Below, in pieces: positions 1-12,588 of a stretch of DNA of 64,000 bases. The notes beneath the pieces were generated by a model. It was not told the DNA's origin. It was given only the letters and a program-made list of their open reading frames with translations, and searched no databases. The first letter of the stretch is position 1; the number at the start of each line of letters is the position of its first letter. The DNA comes from Chaenocephalus aceratus. Taxonomy: Eukaryota; Chordata; Actinopteri; Perciformes; Channichthyidae. The position numbers and the translations under genes were made by a program. The stretch is taken from assembly GCA_023974075.1 (NCBI GenBank), contig CM043797.1:13750178-13814177 (forward strand), given 5' to 3'.

Positions 1-1146
1 TGACGTAGCATCCTTGAAATAGTGGCTCTGGAGTATCCTTCCTTGACATTGAGAACACCCACTGTAGCTGGCCCTCTGTGAATTTACAGCAGGACCACCA
101 ATCAGCTCCTATCTTCACAGTAACTCGCAGAGACGGCTCAAGGAGCTTCTTTAATTTAACCCTTCACATTCAAACAGAAACTGAACAGGCAGATTCGAAG
201 GATTTATTTCTTTGGAAATGTTATTTTAAATACAATTAAATCAAGTTATTTTGGTAAAACTAATGAAAAATATAACTAAAAACATATTGAAAAAATATAT
301 ATTTAAAAAAATAAATAATAATTATGTTTTCAAATATTATTTATTAGAATATCTTAGGCCCTCAGAGGGCCCTGACGGCTCGCCACTGTGCCTTAGTGAT
401 AGCAGATGGTGTGCTATTAGAGGGAAACTTCTTCAGAAACACAAGATAAATAATTTTGTTATACAATGAACCCTCCCTCATAAGAATTTAAAAGTAAAGG
501 TGCCCCGCTGAGAGGCCTCATTAGGGAGGCGTATATAAGGAAAATCTGAGAAGAAGAAAAGACAAATGCTATTGATTAAACTTGTCACCCCTTGAGGTTC
601 AGGCCTTGTGTTTTTTTGTATAGGGTTGTCGTGATATTCAAGAAAATGTCAAAATGTTTCACTGCAGATAAAACTCTTTTCAGAAGTGAGGTCACATACG
701 ATGATTCATTTTTACAGATCTTGGAATGCAGCCAAAGCCCTGCAGATTGCTAAAGCTGGTGATTCAATTAGAAGATCCAAGCTACTTTCCTCCAGACTCA
801 TTGTGTGAGGAAATGTAATGAGATGGAGTTGTAAATCTAGGGATAATCTAAGTGAGATGCATATAGGAAGAAGAAGGCTGCATAAGAAGATTGGAAGGTC
901 AAAGCAGGAAAGCAGTCAGCTCAGTGAAGACCTCTGCCAAGAATTTATAATCTCCCCAGTCAACAGTAACGTTCAGTCAGTATTCTACCATGCAGTACAC
1001 TATGAATGTGACCAATATTTCACTCAACGGTGGCACCTGAGAAAATGTCAAGGGGTTACCTAATTTGTGATGGAGGCCTTACAGTGCAAAACAATGGCTT
1101 AGTAGTGCTTCAGTAGATCAACATTTTGAACCTGATTGTGACGCTA
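1..1146. other. Unique upstream DNA, no gene seen
   Basis: AT-rich sequence without a convincing coding region. Short open frames here have no recognisable motif and no splice context. A small palindrome of 6-bp arms sits near 359-374. Nothing else stands out. Confidence 0.6.
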
Positions 1147-1154
1147 GTCTATGG

Positions 1155-2438
1155 TAGGGTGACCAGATGTCCCCGTTTTCCGGGGACAGTCCCCGTTTGT
1201 ATTGCCCTGTCCCCGGTTGAAACTGCCCCCGAAATGTCCCTGTTTTTTAATATACGTTAAAAACACATAGCAACGTGAAATACAACGTTTCATGTCAGGA
1301 AACACTGGGTAAACACTACAGACTGTGGTCAAGCCAGCCCCCACTTCGGAAATAACAGTCAAGCCAGCCCGCACGTTGTATTGCGGTGTGCGAATATCCT
1401 ATGCATTACGGTAGAGGCCTGTAAAAACTGCCTTCAAAATAAAAGCGTTTACTCGGTCAATAACAAATATACCTAAAAAACACACCAAACATATTCATAT
1501 ATACTGGAGCTTGAATTAAGAAAGATGTACTATATAATGTGATCAATAATAATTTAAGACATACTACATAACTACCACATTATAACTGAGTGAATGTCAA
1601 ATGTAAGGATACAGTTATGAAGACATATCTGACATTTCCACTGAGTGACTAATTTCAATTGATGTTGACACCATCTCACAACACTCCTAAAATAACATTA
1701 CTTTCTGAAGCACAATTTAAAATGTATGCTATTTAAAATCTCAAATTAGATCTATTGTCCATCTATATTTTGATTATTATTTAATGGAAACTGTCCATAA
1801 TCAAAGAGTCATTCGAAGTCAATCAAATACTAATTTCACTCCAGGGTGATAGCAGGAGACCCCATCTAGTCAATCAGAGAAAATCAGTACAATCTGATGT
1901 AGAATTTCAAAATAAAATACTTTTGAAATCTCATATGGGCTATCGTCCTTCTGTTTTTATACAAGAATAAATCAAAAACTGTCAAATTATCAAAGACTTA
2001 TTTCACTCCAGGGTGATAGCAGGACACCCCATCTAGTCACTCAGAGAGAATCAGGACAATCTGATGTAGAGTTTCAAAATAAAATACCTTTGTAGTCTCA
2101 TATATGAGCTATCATCCCTCTATTTTTAGATAAGAATAAAACAAAAACTATGCAGTATCAAAGACTTATTTCACTTCAGGGTGATAGCAGGACAGCCCAT
2201 CTAATCACTCAGAGAGAATCAGGACAATCTGATTTACAGTTTCAAAATTAAAGACCTTTGAAGTCTCATAGCTATCGTCCTTCTGTTTGTATCCAACAGT
2301 TACAATGTTCGAATTACATTGAAGCAGAATTGTCCCCCTTTGTTCTTTAACAGTGAAGAAAAATGGATATGTTAATGAGATTTTGACCGCAAAACTAAAA
2401 ATGTCCCCGGTTTTAATTCTGAAAATCTGGTCACCTTA
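1155..2438. mobile_element. hAT-like non-autonomous DNA transposon, complete
   Basis: Both ends carry the inverted terminal repeat TAGGGTGACCAGAT / TAAGGTGACCAGAT (one mismatch in 14). The element is flanked by a perfect 8-bp duplication GTCTATGG at 1147-1154 and 2439-2446. An 8-bp duplication is the signature of the hAT superfamily. The CCCCG-rich subterminal motif also recurs near the right end. No transposase is encoded, so movement would have needed a transposase supplied by another copy. The interior is AT-rich and partly made of a 168-bp tandem repeat. Confidence 0.88.
1833..2290. repeat. Tandem repeat of about 168 bp, 2.7 copies
   Basis: Three units begin with ATTTCACTYCAGGGTGATAG at 1833, 2000 and 2168. 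They are clearly alike over most of their length, and the third is cut short. A more decayed unit may precede the first, from about 1735. The array lies wholly inside the hAT-like element. Confidence 0.85.
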
Positions 2439-2755
2439 GTCTATGGGGCTATGTGGATGAAGAGTAGCATACCAATGTTGGTTACTCAGACAGTAAGCAG
2501 TGAAGAGCTAATGTACAATGAACAGTACAGCAAATACATTCAACTAAAATGCTAACATGTTCACTCAATGTTTTATTATTTAGCATGTTAGCTTGCCAAA
2601 TTGTAACATTTTGTCTTACAGATAAATTGAGGGGATCTACCACTTTAAGGAACTTGCTTTGTTAAGACACGCCCACTTCAATATGCCTCCCCAGTAGGCC
2701 TTGTGAACACTTCTCACCCACCTGGCAGAAGGTCCAACATGTTCAGGGACTATTA

Positions 2756-3523
2756 TGGCGCGTTTCCACTGCAGGCCTCGCTCTGCCTCGCTCGGTTTGG
2801 TTAGGCCTTATTAGGCCCGGCTCACTTTAATGCTGCGCTTCCATTACAGTTTAGGAACTGGGGTAGTTACTATAGTAACGCAGTGTAGGCGGAGCCGTGA
2901 CGTCATCTTCAATGAGCGCCCCAAAAAAACAACACAGCCGTTAGCTCTTAGCACTCAGAGCTCACAGCTCTTCATATCTGTTCAGAAACTAGACAAAAGT
3001 TAAACAAGTACAAACCACAGACTGCCTGTGTCATGGTGAATACAGTCGCTGGTTTATTTATGTCTGTATAGGCCGTTGTTGTGAGTGTGGACGGTCGGAG
3101 CATATATAACGTTAGCTTAGCCAAGCTCCATTTAGAAAGCACACATTTTAAAAGGGTTTTTCGCCTGCCGTCTGTCTGCAGACTTGTCAAAGGATTAATT
3201 CATGGTTTTTACTAACCGGTATCAGTATGTTGTTACGTCAGCATCATTTTGAAACGTGTATTACAATTAAATCACGGTCAAATATGTTCATCTTGTTGTA
3301 TAGTTGTAGCCCCCTTGCCAGCGATTCTCTCTCTAGTTTAGCATACTCAGCCCGACTCAACCTGGTTGTTCCTGGCCCTAGAACCACGATTTAGTCGGGC
3401 CAGAAAAAAGGTGAAAAAGTAGCCCCGGGCCAAAACTAGGCCAAGTGGAAACGCAACCAAAAACGGGCCCCACACGGCTCGGCACGCTTAAAGCGAGCTA
3501 CCCGCTGCAGTGGAAACGCGCCA
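2756..3523. mobile_element. Harbinger-like MITE
   Basis: Perfect 19-bp inverted termini (TGGCGCGTTTCCACTGCAG and its complement) are flanked by the 3-bp direct repeat TTA at 2753-2755 and 3524-3526. A 3-bp TWA target duplication is typical of PIF/Harbinger. Subterminal regions also match in inverted orientation (GCCTCGCTCGG on the left, a GCCGAGCC-type motif on the right). It encodes no protein. Its middle holds a module that also occurs in a different element at 46912-47245. Confidence 0.82.
2960..3290. repeat. Module shared with 46912-47245, copy A
   Basis: About 330 bp, from the CTCACAGCTC motif to AAATCACGGTCAAAT, aligns in the same orientation with 46912-47245 with frequent substitutions and a few small indels. 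The two host elements have unrelated termini and different target duplications. I see no conserved reading frame in the module. Confidence 0.8.
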
Positions 3524-3526
3524 TTA

Positions 3527-6410
3527 GCCATCCAGTAGCTTGACTTACCTTGGCAAGCTAACGTCCACCCGACAAAAAGACGTGTTTCAGGCACGAAACA
3601 CACTACCAATAGAAATACATAGCTTTTATAATCGTTCTGTGTGACTTTCTGTGAAAGGGGAAAATTGTGTTGGTGAACACGAATCAATAGATTAAATGTT
3701 GTGACTATAACACGAAATGCCGTGAGACTGGGTTGAGTTTTCAGGCCCCAAAGAGGTAAATCTCATGTCCAACCAAATCACCCAACCTCTATTAAATAGA
3801 GATAAATCTATCACATGGAGCTAACTGAACTTCAACTACTGGCTATTTTAGGTAAGCTAACTACTCCAGTGATGGGAGGGAAATGTTTTTTTTCTGTAAA
3901 TTACTGCAAATCCTTGACTTCTGAGACTTTAATCCAACCAATATTGGGAAACTAAACTTGTTCTTGTATACTATTCATGGCTCGAGAAAGGCTTCAATTA
4001 TGTGTATGCTGTGTGCTTTGTTGCTTCTGAAGTCAGATTGCTCTGATGGTGGTTAGAATGTTTTATTGTTGGTTTATGGGGTTGTCTCTGTTGTAAAGCT
4101 TTCTTTGAAAATGGACAGGCCCATACCTGACTGGCACTCTGGCATTACAACCTGCCATTAAAATGGTAACGTTGTCCAGAAAATTAATTATGTAATGAAA
4201 TGAGAAGTAGCCTCAAGTAGCACTATGGAGCTGTTTGAAATGGTTACCATTTTATTTAATCAAGAAATGTAATCATCTGCCAACAATGTCAGTGAAGTAA
4301 AATACATGGATTTAAACCTTACAAGAATGTATATGTTGAAAAACTGTCTTGGGAAATGTTTAATGAGGAAGAAAATATATTCAGCTAATTTGTTTGACCT
4401 CAAGGATACACACAATGAGTTGTGGTGAGCAACAGTGAATGTAGAAACGAATAGTTACAATAAAACTCCACAGGGCATCTTAAAATATTGGGCAACTTGA
4501 AGACGTTACATTAAATGTCATAAAGATGAATCCACTGAGGTGTATTAATATCTGTATCAAATTTTATAGTTCATCCAATATGTCTGGACCAAAGTGTTGA
4601 ACTGCCAGACGGGCCAGCATTGCCACCCTGAGACTTAGGATAGCACAGTTTAAGAGCTGAGGCTGAGGTTGTTTAATTGCAGTTTTTTGTTCAAAGCTCA
4701 GATTTCATCTTTGTTTTTTCTTAAAGCTAACCTTTCCATTATGTACACAATGCAAGATGGAGAAAAAACAACTAAATCACCAGAATGTCACATGCATGAC
4801 TTTTGACATTTTGTCACCAAAATGGATGGTGGGAATGCAAAGGGCCTGCATAATGGCCACATCTAATAGTTTCTAGGTTGTGTGGAGGACTAACCCGTCT
4901 CAAAACAGAAAAAGTACTTGCTGGGTGGACTTGTGATCTTGTGCAGCTAGATATGATGTAGGTTACCAGAGCTAGAAGCATTTCTTAGAGGTTTCTTGTT
5001 ATCTATACATTATATTGAAACAATCCAGGGTTGAAGTTTCCTTTACTGTAGCTTCAATATATTCAGTTTTTTAAAATCTCAATAAGAGGAACTGAAGGTA
5101 ACACCCAAAGTTTTATTCATTGCTTTTAGTTTCCGATGAATCAAAGTCTCATCAGTTCCTTTAATGCAGTGGTTTCTTACTGGATTGAACTGTTGACCTG
5201 TCACTAAGACCTTCCTGCAGCCCCCATCCTCCTTCTACCATGGATAGAGGAGAGAATGGTAAGTGCTGGGTTTATCCGTAGTGTGGAACCTGGCTGTGCA
5301 AGGGAGCATCCAGTTCATTGCTTGGCCTTTTACAGCTTCATTACCTACTTTACAGTAAAGCCAGGTGCAGCGAACCTTTCATGGGGCTGACATATTACCT
5401 GATATAAAGATTCCCTGGGTGGCAGGCCACAGTTAAACCTGGATCAGTTGAGGCAATTGTGAGGGTCCCTTTAAAGTGAAACTAAGTAATAAAACAGTAC
5501 AGAGGCTGCACTCGCTCGTCTTCCTGCTCATTTTTGCTGTTCTTCTCCAAGTTTAAATTGGCTGGATTATCAGACAGCCCCATATTTGCCCATTTCAGAC
5601 TGATCATTTCTATGACTAAAGGTTGAAACCGTTCACACTGGCAACCATGGATAATTGTTCTCTTATTTTATCACTGAAATGTGCTTGATTGTAGATTTAA
5701 ATCGCAATGTTCGAATTAACAACAGCTGTGCCATTGCAATTCTCGTCTACGAAAATAGCAAATGTCTGACTTTTAATTCTGACTTTGAATGCTCAAGTGT
5801 TTTTGTAAGGATGTTACCAAAAGAGCATTTCAAATAAGTATTTATCAGTGAAGCATTCTTTGTTTCATGATGCATGAAATCAACGTGTATTATCTGACAT
5901 TGTATACAGAAGGAACAACAACAACAGTGTCTATTCACTCCATTCAGAGTGATTTAAATTAGCGCCTTAGATTCCTTGGAGCTAGCATTTATTGTAAAGA
6001 CATGAATGAGCTAATGAAATTATCTTATTCAGAAGGTCAGTAAATGCTAGCAAGATAGAAACATTTACCATAAGAAGAACGAAAGAAAGGACTTTATGCA
6101 CAAACATAAATATTCAGTTTTTATCTTTAAATGGAAGAAATAATTAGCCAAGCTGAAAGCATTAGGGAACTCAGTCTCCACGATATGTTATTGTGTGAAA
6201 CATGCTTTACACAGGTGAATAACTAATTAAATTGTTTAACACATTAGTAGATTGTTGTTCAAATAAGTGTTAAAAGGTCATTTGTTGATATGTTATGAAA
6301 TATCCAAGTTCTGAACTGATTATGTTAAGCGTGGTTTAGTATAAAATGTTGTTTTTAAGACGCCACACATTTAATCATTGTCATTGATTAACGATGTACA
6401 TTATCATCAA
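3527..6410. other. Unique intergenic DNA, no gene seen
   Basis: About 2.9 kb of AT-rich sequence with only short frames lacking protein-like composition. I found no terminal repeats, tandem repeats or RNA-gene motifs. Confidence 0.55.
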
Positions 6411-6414
6411 TTAA

Positions 6415-6711
6415 TAACTTTGGTGTTCGCGGTCAAATTTGACCGGTCGTGCGTGCGTGCGGCCGTCCGTCCGATCCGGGTGGTTACTAATTCCTTTTCT
6501 TTATGGTGGTCATCTTTGACCGGGAACACCATGGGTGTTACAAAGTTGACTAAATCATCCAATTTTCAATGAAAGTGGTGATCAGCAATATGTTCAAATG
6601 TCTACTGTGAAGGATATCATAAAGCCTTAATGCAATCGAATGTAAAGCAAAAAAGTTATGTTTGAAGAAAGTAGTAAATCGGTCAGATTTGACCCGAAGA
6701 CAACAGAAGGG
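6415..6711. mobile_element. piggyBac-like MITE
   Basis: A 297-bp element bounded by TTAA at 6411-6414 and 6712-6715. The right terminus read inward is CCCTTCTGTTGTCTTCGGGT followed by CAGATTTGACC. The left terminus is a diverged match ending in GGTCAAATTTGACC. TTAA duplication with this style of terminus is characteristic of fish piggyBac-derived MITEs. No transposase is present. Confidence 0.72.
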
Positions 6712-6715
6712 TTAA

Positions 6716-7603
6716 ACAGATTATAGTGAGGTCAAATATCTGGAAAGATATATTGATGTTGAGTTTCTCAAATATCATTTTCCAATGCTCACAGAGGCAC
6801 CAATACAATATTCTCCACTGTATTGTGTTGGCAGCAGAAGGTTCATACACCGAAGTCTCAAAACTAGGAGTAAGTGAGCGAAATAAAACATTTAATTTTG
6901 ATGAACCAACCTTTCTAAATGCAAACTTCATTCTTTGTATGACCAGGGGCTAGTTTTCCCAGTATTTACTAGTTGGCTACAGCAGGTCATGTCGGTGTAC
7001 ATCTCAAATGCCCTGCAGGCAACCAACATCTGAAGGGCGGATACAACAATGATACTTGTAGAATCAATGCCGGCGTCGATACCTTACAGACTGCCAATAT
7101 GCTCAAAGCTTAAATCACTCACTGCTCATGTCTTGCACACGATGCTGTTGGTACGCTTTCCCTGTATGACAGTCACACAGCATCACAGCCCAACACCAAC
7201 CCAAGGTTGCTGTAGTCCAGCTGCAATGTCCTCCCAGACTTTAGAGAGAAAAACAGGTATACACACACGTGCTGCAGAATCAATACCAGGAAGATTGCTG
7301 CTAAGACCATGATAAATGAGACAGACTTGGAGGTGATTGAGCATGTCTACTCTGGTGGTGGTGCATTTAAATTGGGCTGTGCATGTAAATGTTTCCCCTT
7401 AATTGGTAGCCAGAAGAGGTTTATCACCCAAGATGAATACAGATCTGCAACACGGGTAAATTCAATTCAGATTTAATGAGCTGTAGGGTAGAAATCTAGG
7501 TTTTGAGGTTGAGCAGAGCCACTTCGCTTTGTATCGAAACGTAGAGATTTTCTCTTTTTTTTCAAACTATGGTGATTAATGTCCTATGGTTGACCTTATT
7601 GAC
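6716..7603. other. Unique DNA, no gene seen
   Basis: Open frames at 6726-6953 and 7049-7312 have no recognisable motif or splice context, and I do not regard them as genes. Confidence 0.5.
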
Positions 7604-7607
7604 TTAA

Positions 7608-8453
7608 ACGTCCCATGTCATGCTTTTCTGGTTATTACCCGTCCCCTTGTGTTTTATGTAGCTTTTTCTGCATGTAAACGGTCTGCAGAGTCACAAACCC
7701 TCAAAGTACACCCTGTAGCGAGTAAAACTCTAACACAGAAAATACCTGTCTGTGCTGCCCCAGAACGCCTCGTTGGAGATTTCTCTTTTTCTTCCTGGGT
7801 ACAGTGACGTATTTGGGTATAGTGACGTAACGTAATAAATACACGTGTCATTATCATTATTATAAAGAAGATCCATAATATAATTTACATAGCATTATTA
7901 ATTATTTATAGCCATCTGTTAATTGAACCCAATAATAACATTATAACTGACCAGCATAAATATAAATACATTCCCAACTAAAACAGAAACTCCTACGCCT
8001 ATCTCGCCACTTGGTTCGTCCCAGAACCTTCTTTGGTCAGTGTGCTGAATGTATAGTGACGTAACGTAACAGGTCCGCGGAGCCGTTACGTTAAGGACTT
8101 CCTCACACTCAATCTTTTCTCAGCTGCAGCCCGCCGATTTCTCCTCCCTGAGAAGGCGCGACGCGGCGAGGCACACAAACTCCCAGCCAGGCTGCGGGTG
8201 TGTGTGTGCTCAGGCTGGTTTCGGGCTGGGTTTTGCTGTGTCTCGCTGTCTCGCAGATGGCCACTCGGCTCACAGGGAAGGGGGGGGCAGGAGCTCCAAC
8301 AAGCCGTTTAGGACAGAGAGTGAATACACATACTATACAGAGATGCTGTATGAGAAACCAATGTGAGTTTGGAAAATTGCAAAATATAAATCTATTTTAG
8401 TAGACCTCAACAATGGAATCCTGATCAGTAGAAATGGCCATGACATGAGACCT
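7608..8453. mobile_element. TTAA-flanked MITE, copy 1
   Basis: Inverted termini around GTCCCATGTCATG (left) and CATGACATGAGACCT (right) are bounded by TTAA at 7604-7607 and 8454-8457. A second copy with closely matching ends and interior lies at 53568-55733, which supports the boundaries. TTAA suggests piggyBac-type mobilisation, but the termini are not classical piggyBac, so the superfamily is uncertain. The interior carries several TGACGTA motifs. Confidence 0.8.
7817..8069. repeat. 19-bp direct repeat flanking a 215-bp insert
   Basis: GTATAGTGACGTAACGTAA occurs at 7817-7835 and again at 8051-8069, enclosing 215 bp of AT-rich DNA. The sister copy near 55250 has the motif without this insert. 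A duplication this long fits target-primed insertion of a short retroposon, or a slippage event. Confidence 0.6.
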
Positions 8454-8457
8454 TTAA

Positions 8458-11407
8458 AGCTCAAATAAGGAAATTGCTCTCAAGAGGGCTGCACTTTACC
8501 CTTCATTCAGACCAGAATGTCAGATTTGCGGAACATGTTTCCCTGGATGGCAGATTAGTCGGATCCATTTTCCTGTGCAGAGGGAAAAAAAAGCCAAATT
8601 AATTTTCAAAATGCACTACAAATGGGCTGTGATTGGCCACAGATGGTGGTTCTGTCTGTTCAGGTGGACTGGACATCAAGGTCTTTACTGAGGCAAGGCC
8701 TTCATGATTAACGTTGTATCCGAGACAAATCTGCATGTAAGACAGCTCTTTTATGGTTGTGACAAAGCGTAGGCAAAAGTACACGACAGCAAAGAGCCAC
8801 AGGGAGCTGGAAAGAAAATATCTGAAAACAAAGCAGATGCCCATACTGAGAGAATTATAATAATCATCAAATAATAGTGGGTGCTGTCGGAGCTATCGTC
8901 TTCACACATCACAGCATGCAAACTCCTCACAGTAAATGAGATGCCTCTCATTTTAAAATGGCCATGCACACACGTTTTATGCTGCACATGAGAAGATAAG
9001 CATATTGTTGAGACCATTTATCCATTTTAACAACCAATAACTCTTATCAGGGTTTGGGGAAAACAATTTGACTGCACAAAGAAAAGTGATTTATGGATAT
9101 TCCTTATTATGTCAGTAAAATCTAAATGATTTGATACTGCAGAACAATTGAAATTATTGTAAAGGCACTGCATGACAGCGCCAACGTCAACCTCATGTAC
9201 TGATAGATGACTGTAATAAAGTGCCGCTATAACGTGGCATTTTTCAACCTATGTTGATGATCCTGGGGGTTATGAATAAAATGGAGATTTTGCTTGAAAT
9301 GTACTGGTTATCAAGACAGCCATTTCTCCTACAAGATTCAAATCACTAAAATCCATATAGCCACTCATATGTTTACTGTGTTGCCGTCTGGCACAAAATC
9401 AATGTAATATGGTTTACTGAAAATCCTATTGCAATTGGTGGATAATCTTTGGAGATTTCCTTTGGGTTTCTTACGTAGCAGCTGTACAGTTTGTTTTAAG
9501 TGTTTGTGTTACAGGGCTTTCCACGCCATCGGAGCAACTGTATGATTTCAGCACGCTCTTCTGAGGCTTCATGTAGCCAGCGAGGCTGCTGCAGCTAATC
9601 TCAGTTTAACATTTCCACACAAAAACTGTCTTTGTGGTTGCTCAAACAATGGCAGACCACTAGAAGCCTCAGATCCGGCCGTTTGTGACAACAATGACAT
9701 GTAGCTCTGTCGTTTTTCAATCTCACTGAAACGGCAGTTTGTGCATGTAAGCCGCAGATCAAGTGGTCTCCCACCGGACTCTGCGCAATGCCTTGATCCT
9801 TTGGCATGAATGCTTCTATGTTTATGAGTCATTGTGTACAGGCAGCTGTGACAGCTATATTTCTACAATGTTTTTGGCTTCAAAATATTTTTTCCACAGA
9901 AAACTAGTGCCTATAATGGAGGCACATTAGAGCAACATGGAGGTCAGAGAGGGCAAACTCAAGTAGCAACCTCTGGCTCTGCAAAGGGAAGCCAATGTGG
10001 CAAATGCCTTGAACTTGAATTATTTCTAAATGCCAAGGGGACTCCACTGATGCAAGAAGATGTCAGATCGTATAGAACATATGAGAAAATAAGCATCATT
10101 TGAGTCATTCCTAATTCACATTTCTCTAATAATTGTATTGTCTCGGTTGCTAGTTTAAAGTATTCTTGAATACATTATAATGTTTTTTGTTTTTTTTAAA
10201 TGATCCTATTTCAAGAAAAATAAAAAAGAAGACAAAGCTGCATGGCCACGCCCACAATGCCAATCCTCAAAAGCTTCAAAAACTTGAGTCTACAGACCAA
10301 CGGGTAACATCACAGTGGCAACACATACATATGTAGAGGCAGCAGGTAATAATATTTAACAATACTTTAATAAATTTGACAACGCATCTTCAGGCAGGTT
10401 TACTGCAGGTTGATTATCTCACTTGCTTGCACTCCAGACAATTACACAGGCAAGATGTCTCTGAACACACACAGCTTATGGCATTACTAAAAAAACTGTG
10501 AAGCAACTTTGCGATTATACCATAATGTTATAACATGCTTTAGCATTTCCACTGGGTCCTGTTGAAATCCATACTTGGCTTATCACTCATGCTGTGCATA
10601 CTAATGAACCCTGTGCCAACGGATGAATTCTGTGCTCGCCAGCTATTTATAACTTTTACTAGGATCATAAATAAACGCAGAGAGGTTCATAGAAAATGTA
10701 AGCAACATCGTGTGGAGTTCTAAAATCCAAGAAAAGGAATGAAGAGCTGTAGGACTATTTCCACAGCAAACAGGATCATATAAAAATATTTAGTAATTTA
10801 GTGGGCATATAACAAGGAACATGCTCTACATTGGCTCAAGGGTCCAAATGTACCAACTTTCAGTGTGCTGGATTGAATCTGGACTGGGAACCTTTCTACA
10901 TCGTCCTCTCTGTCTCTGTCTTCATGTTGCTCTATTGTTGGCTGTATAACAGAATGTCTCTTTTGTTATGTAAACATATCTCAAAATGTATTATGGTCAC
11001 AGTTTGGCACCAAGATGCTACATCTATTACTTAAATATAGACGTAAACTCATCTTCGAAATCATTAGAATAACCATGAAAATATCTAACTATTATAGCAA
11101 CATACCATTGGTATATCAGCATTTTCTTTAACTAAAGAAACAACATAAACCCTGATCAAGAAGAAATGTTTGTCAAAGCATTTAAAATGTAAGTTAAGCG
11201 TCAATTACACTTTCTTCTTTTTTTCCTGTCTCTGTCAGTTTCGAATTTTGAACGTTTCATTGAATGTATCAATAATCAAAGTATAATTTATTATTTTTAT
11301 CATCTTCAACATCGAGTATTAAAGATTGTTACTCAAATAATTGACATTATACAGCATCTGTTGTCAGTAACCATAGATCATGATGTATGTATGAAATCTG
11401 AGTAAAA
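8458..11407. other. Unique intergenic DNA, no gene seen
   Basis: Nearly 3 kb of AT-rich sequence. Short frames such as 8599-8844 (-) and 9569-9832 (-) look like chance. A T-rich run lies near 10180-10200. No terminal repeats or RNA motifs were found. Confidence 0.55.
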
Positions 11408-11409
11408 CC

Positions 11410-12588
11410 AAACACGAAATGCTAAATCGAACTACTATAAAGAATCTCTCACATTGGACTTTAAGAATCCCAAGCAATTTTGGACTAAAATTAAATCTAT
11501 TTTAAATAAATCAGGTAAACATTCTATTAATAAAATAAGAACTGCTGATACAATAATTCATGACCCATTATCCATTGCCCAAATATTTAATCAGCATATC
11601 GCTAATGTATGTTCCACACTACTATCTGACTCCTATTTGACGACTGGTATTTCTAATAGTAACTCATACTGCAACAGTTATTTTTCTTTTAAGAAGATTA
11701 TACCACAAGAAGTTCATAATGCTATCACATAATTAAATGTGGATGGCAGTGCAGGACTCGATGTTATAGAAAATAGGTTCATAAAATTGGCGTCCCATAT
11801 TCTCGTGTACCCACTTGCTGATTTGTTCAACCTGTCTTTGTCCACCTGTAAGTTGCCGACTATTTGGAAATGTGCACGCATCATTCCACTGCATAAAGGT
11901 GGTGATTTACTTGATACAAATAATTATAGACCAATCTTTATAATCTGTTCTATTTCCAAAGTTTTGGAGAAAATAATTTATAATCAACTGTCACATTATC
12001 TCAATACTTATAATATTTTATCTCCGGTTCAATCTGGTTTCAGGCCTAATCACTCCACAACAACTGCCCTACTTAAATTTACGAATGACTTGTACTCTGC
12101 TGCAGATGATGGTGAACTCACAGGTGCCATTTTTATTGACTTGACAAAAGCCTTTGATTTCGTTGATCGATATCTGCTCTTGGATAAACTTCACGGCATT
12201 GGCCTTTCTAATAATACAGTGTTATGGTTTAACTCGTACCTTCACAGTAGAAAACAATGTGTGGTTGTTAATGGAAAACAGTCTGACCTGTTGATCCAAC
12301 AAAAGGGTGTACCCCAAGGATCAACTCTGAGCCCACTTCTGTTCTCTATTTACATAAATGATTTATCTTCTTGTCTCATTAATTGTTGTACTCACCTTTA
12401 TGCTGATGACACTGTCATATATACATCCAAATCAGATTTTTCACAAATTCAGATCTCTCTTCAATCGGAATTTAATATCTTACAGGACTGGCTATCACAC
12501 AATAAACTACTGCTTAACACAACAAAATCTTATACCATGGTCTTTGGTACCAGGCAGAAGCTCAAATCCAAACCTAATGTAGTAATAA
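11410..12588 (+). pseudogene. LINE reverse transcriptase, broken
   Basis: This frame would encode the ORF2 reverse transcriptase, which copies LINE RNA at a nicked chromosomal target. The first part (11410-11732) ends in a single in-frame TAA. The frame then continues to 12602, the last codons lying in the inserted LTR. Visible motifs are the NYRP box, the FIDLTKAFD block with the first catalytic Asp, the QGSTLSPLLFSIYIND block, and the catalytic LYADDTV box. After the solo LTR, 13098-13319 encodes a KYLGVWLD block typical of the downstream region in Jockey-group LINEs. The nonsense codon, the LTR insertion and the loss of the C-terminus make it non-functional. Confidence 0.88.

Noticed and set aside
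818..1063. 81-codon frame as a host gene
   Set aside because: No motif, no splice signals and AT-rich non-coding surroundings.
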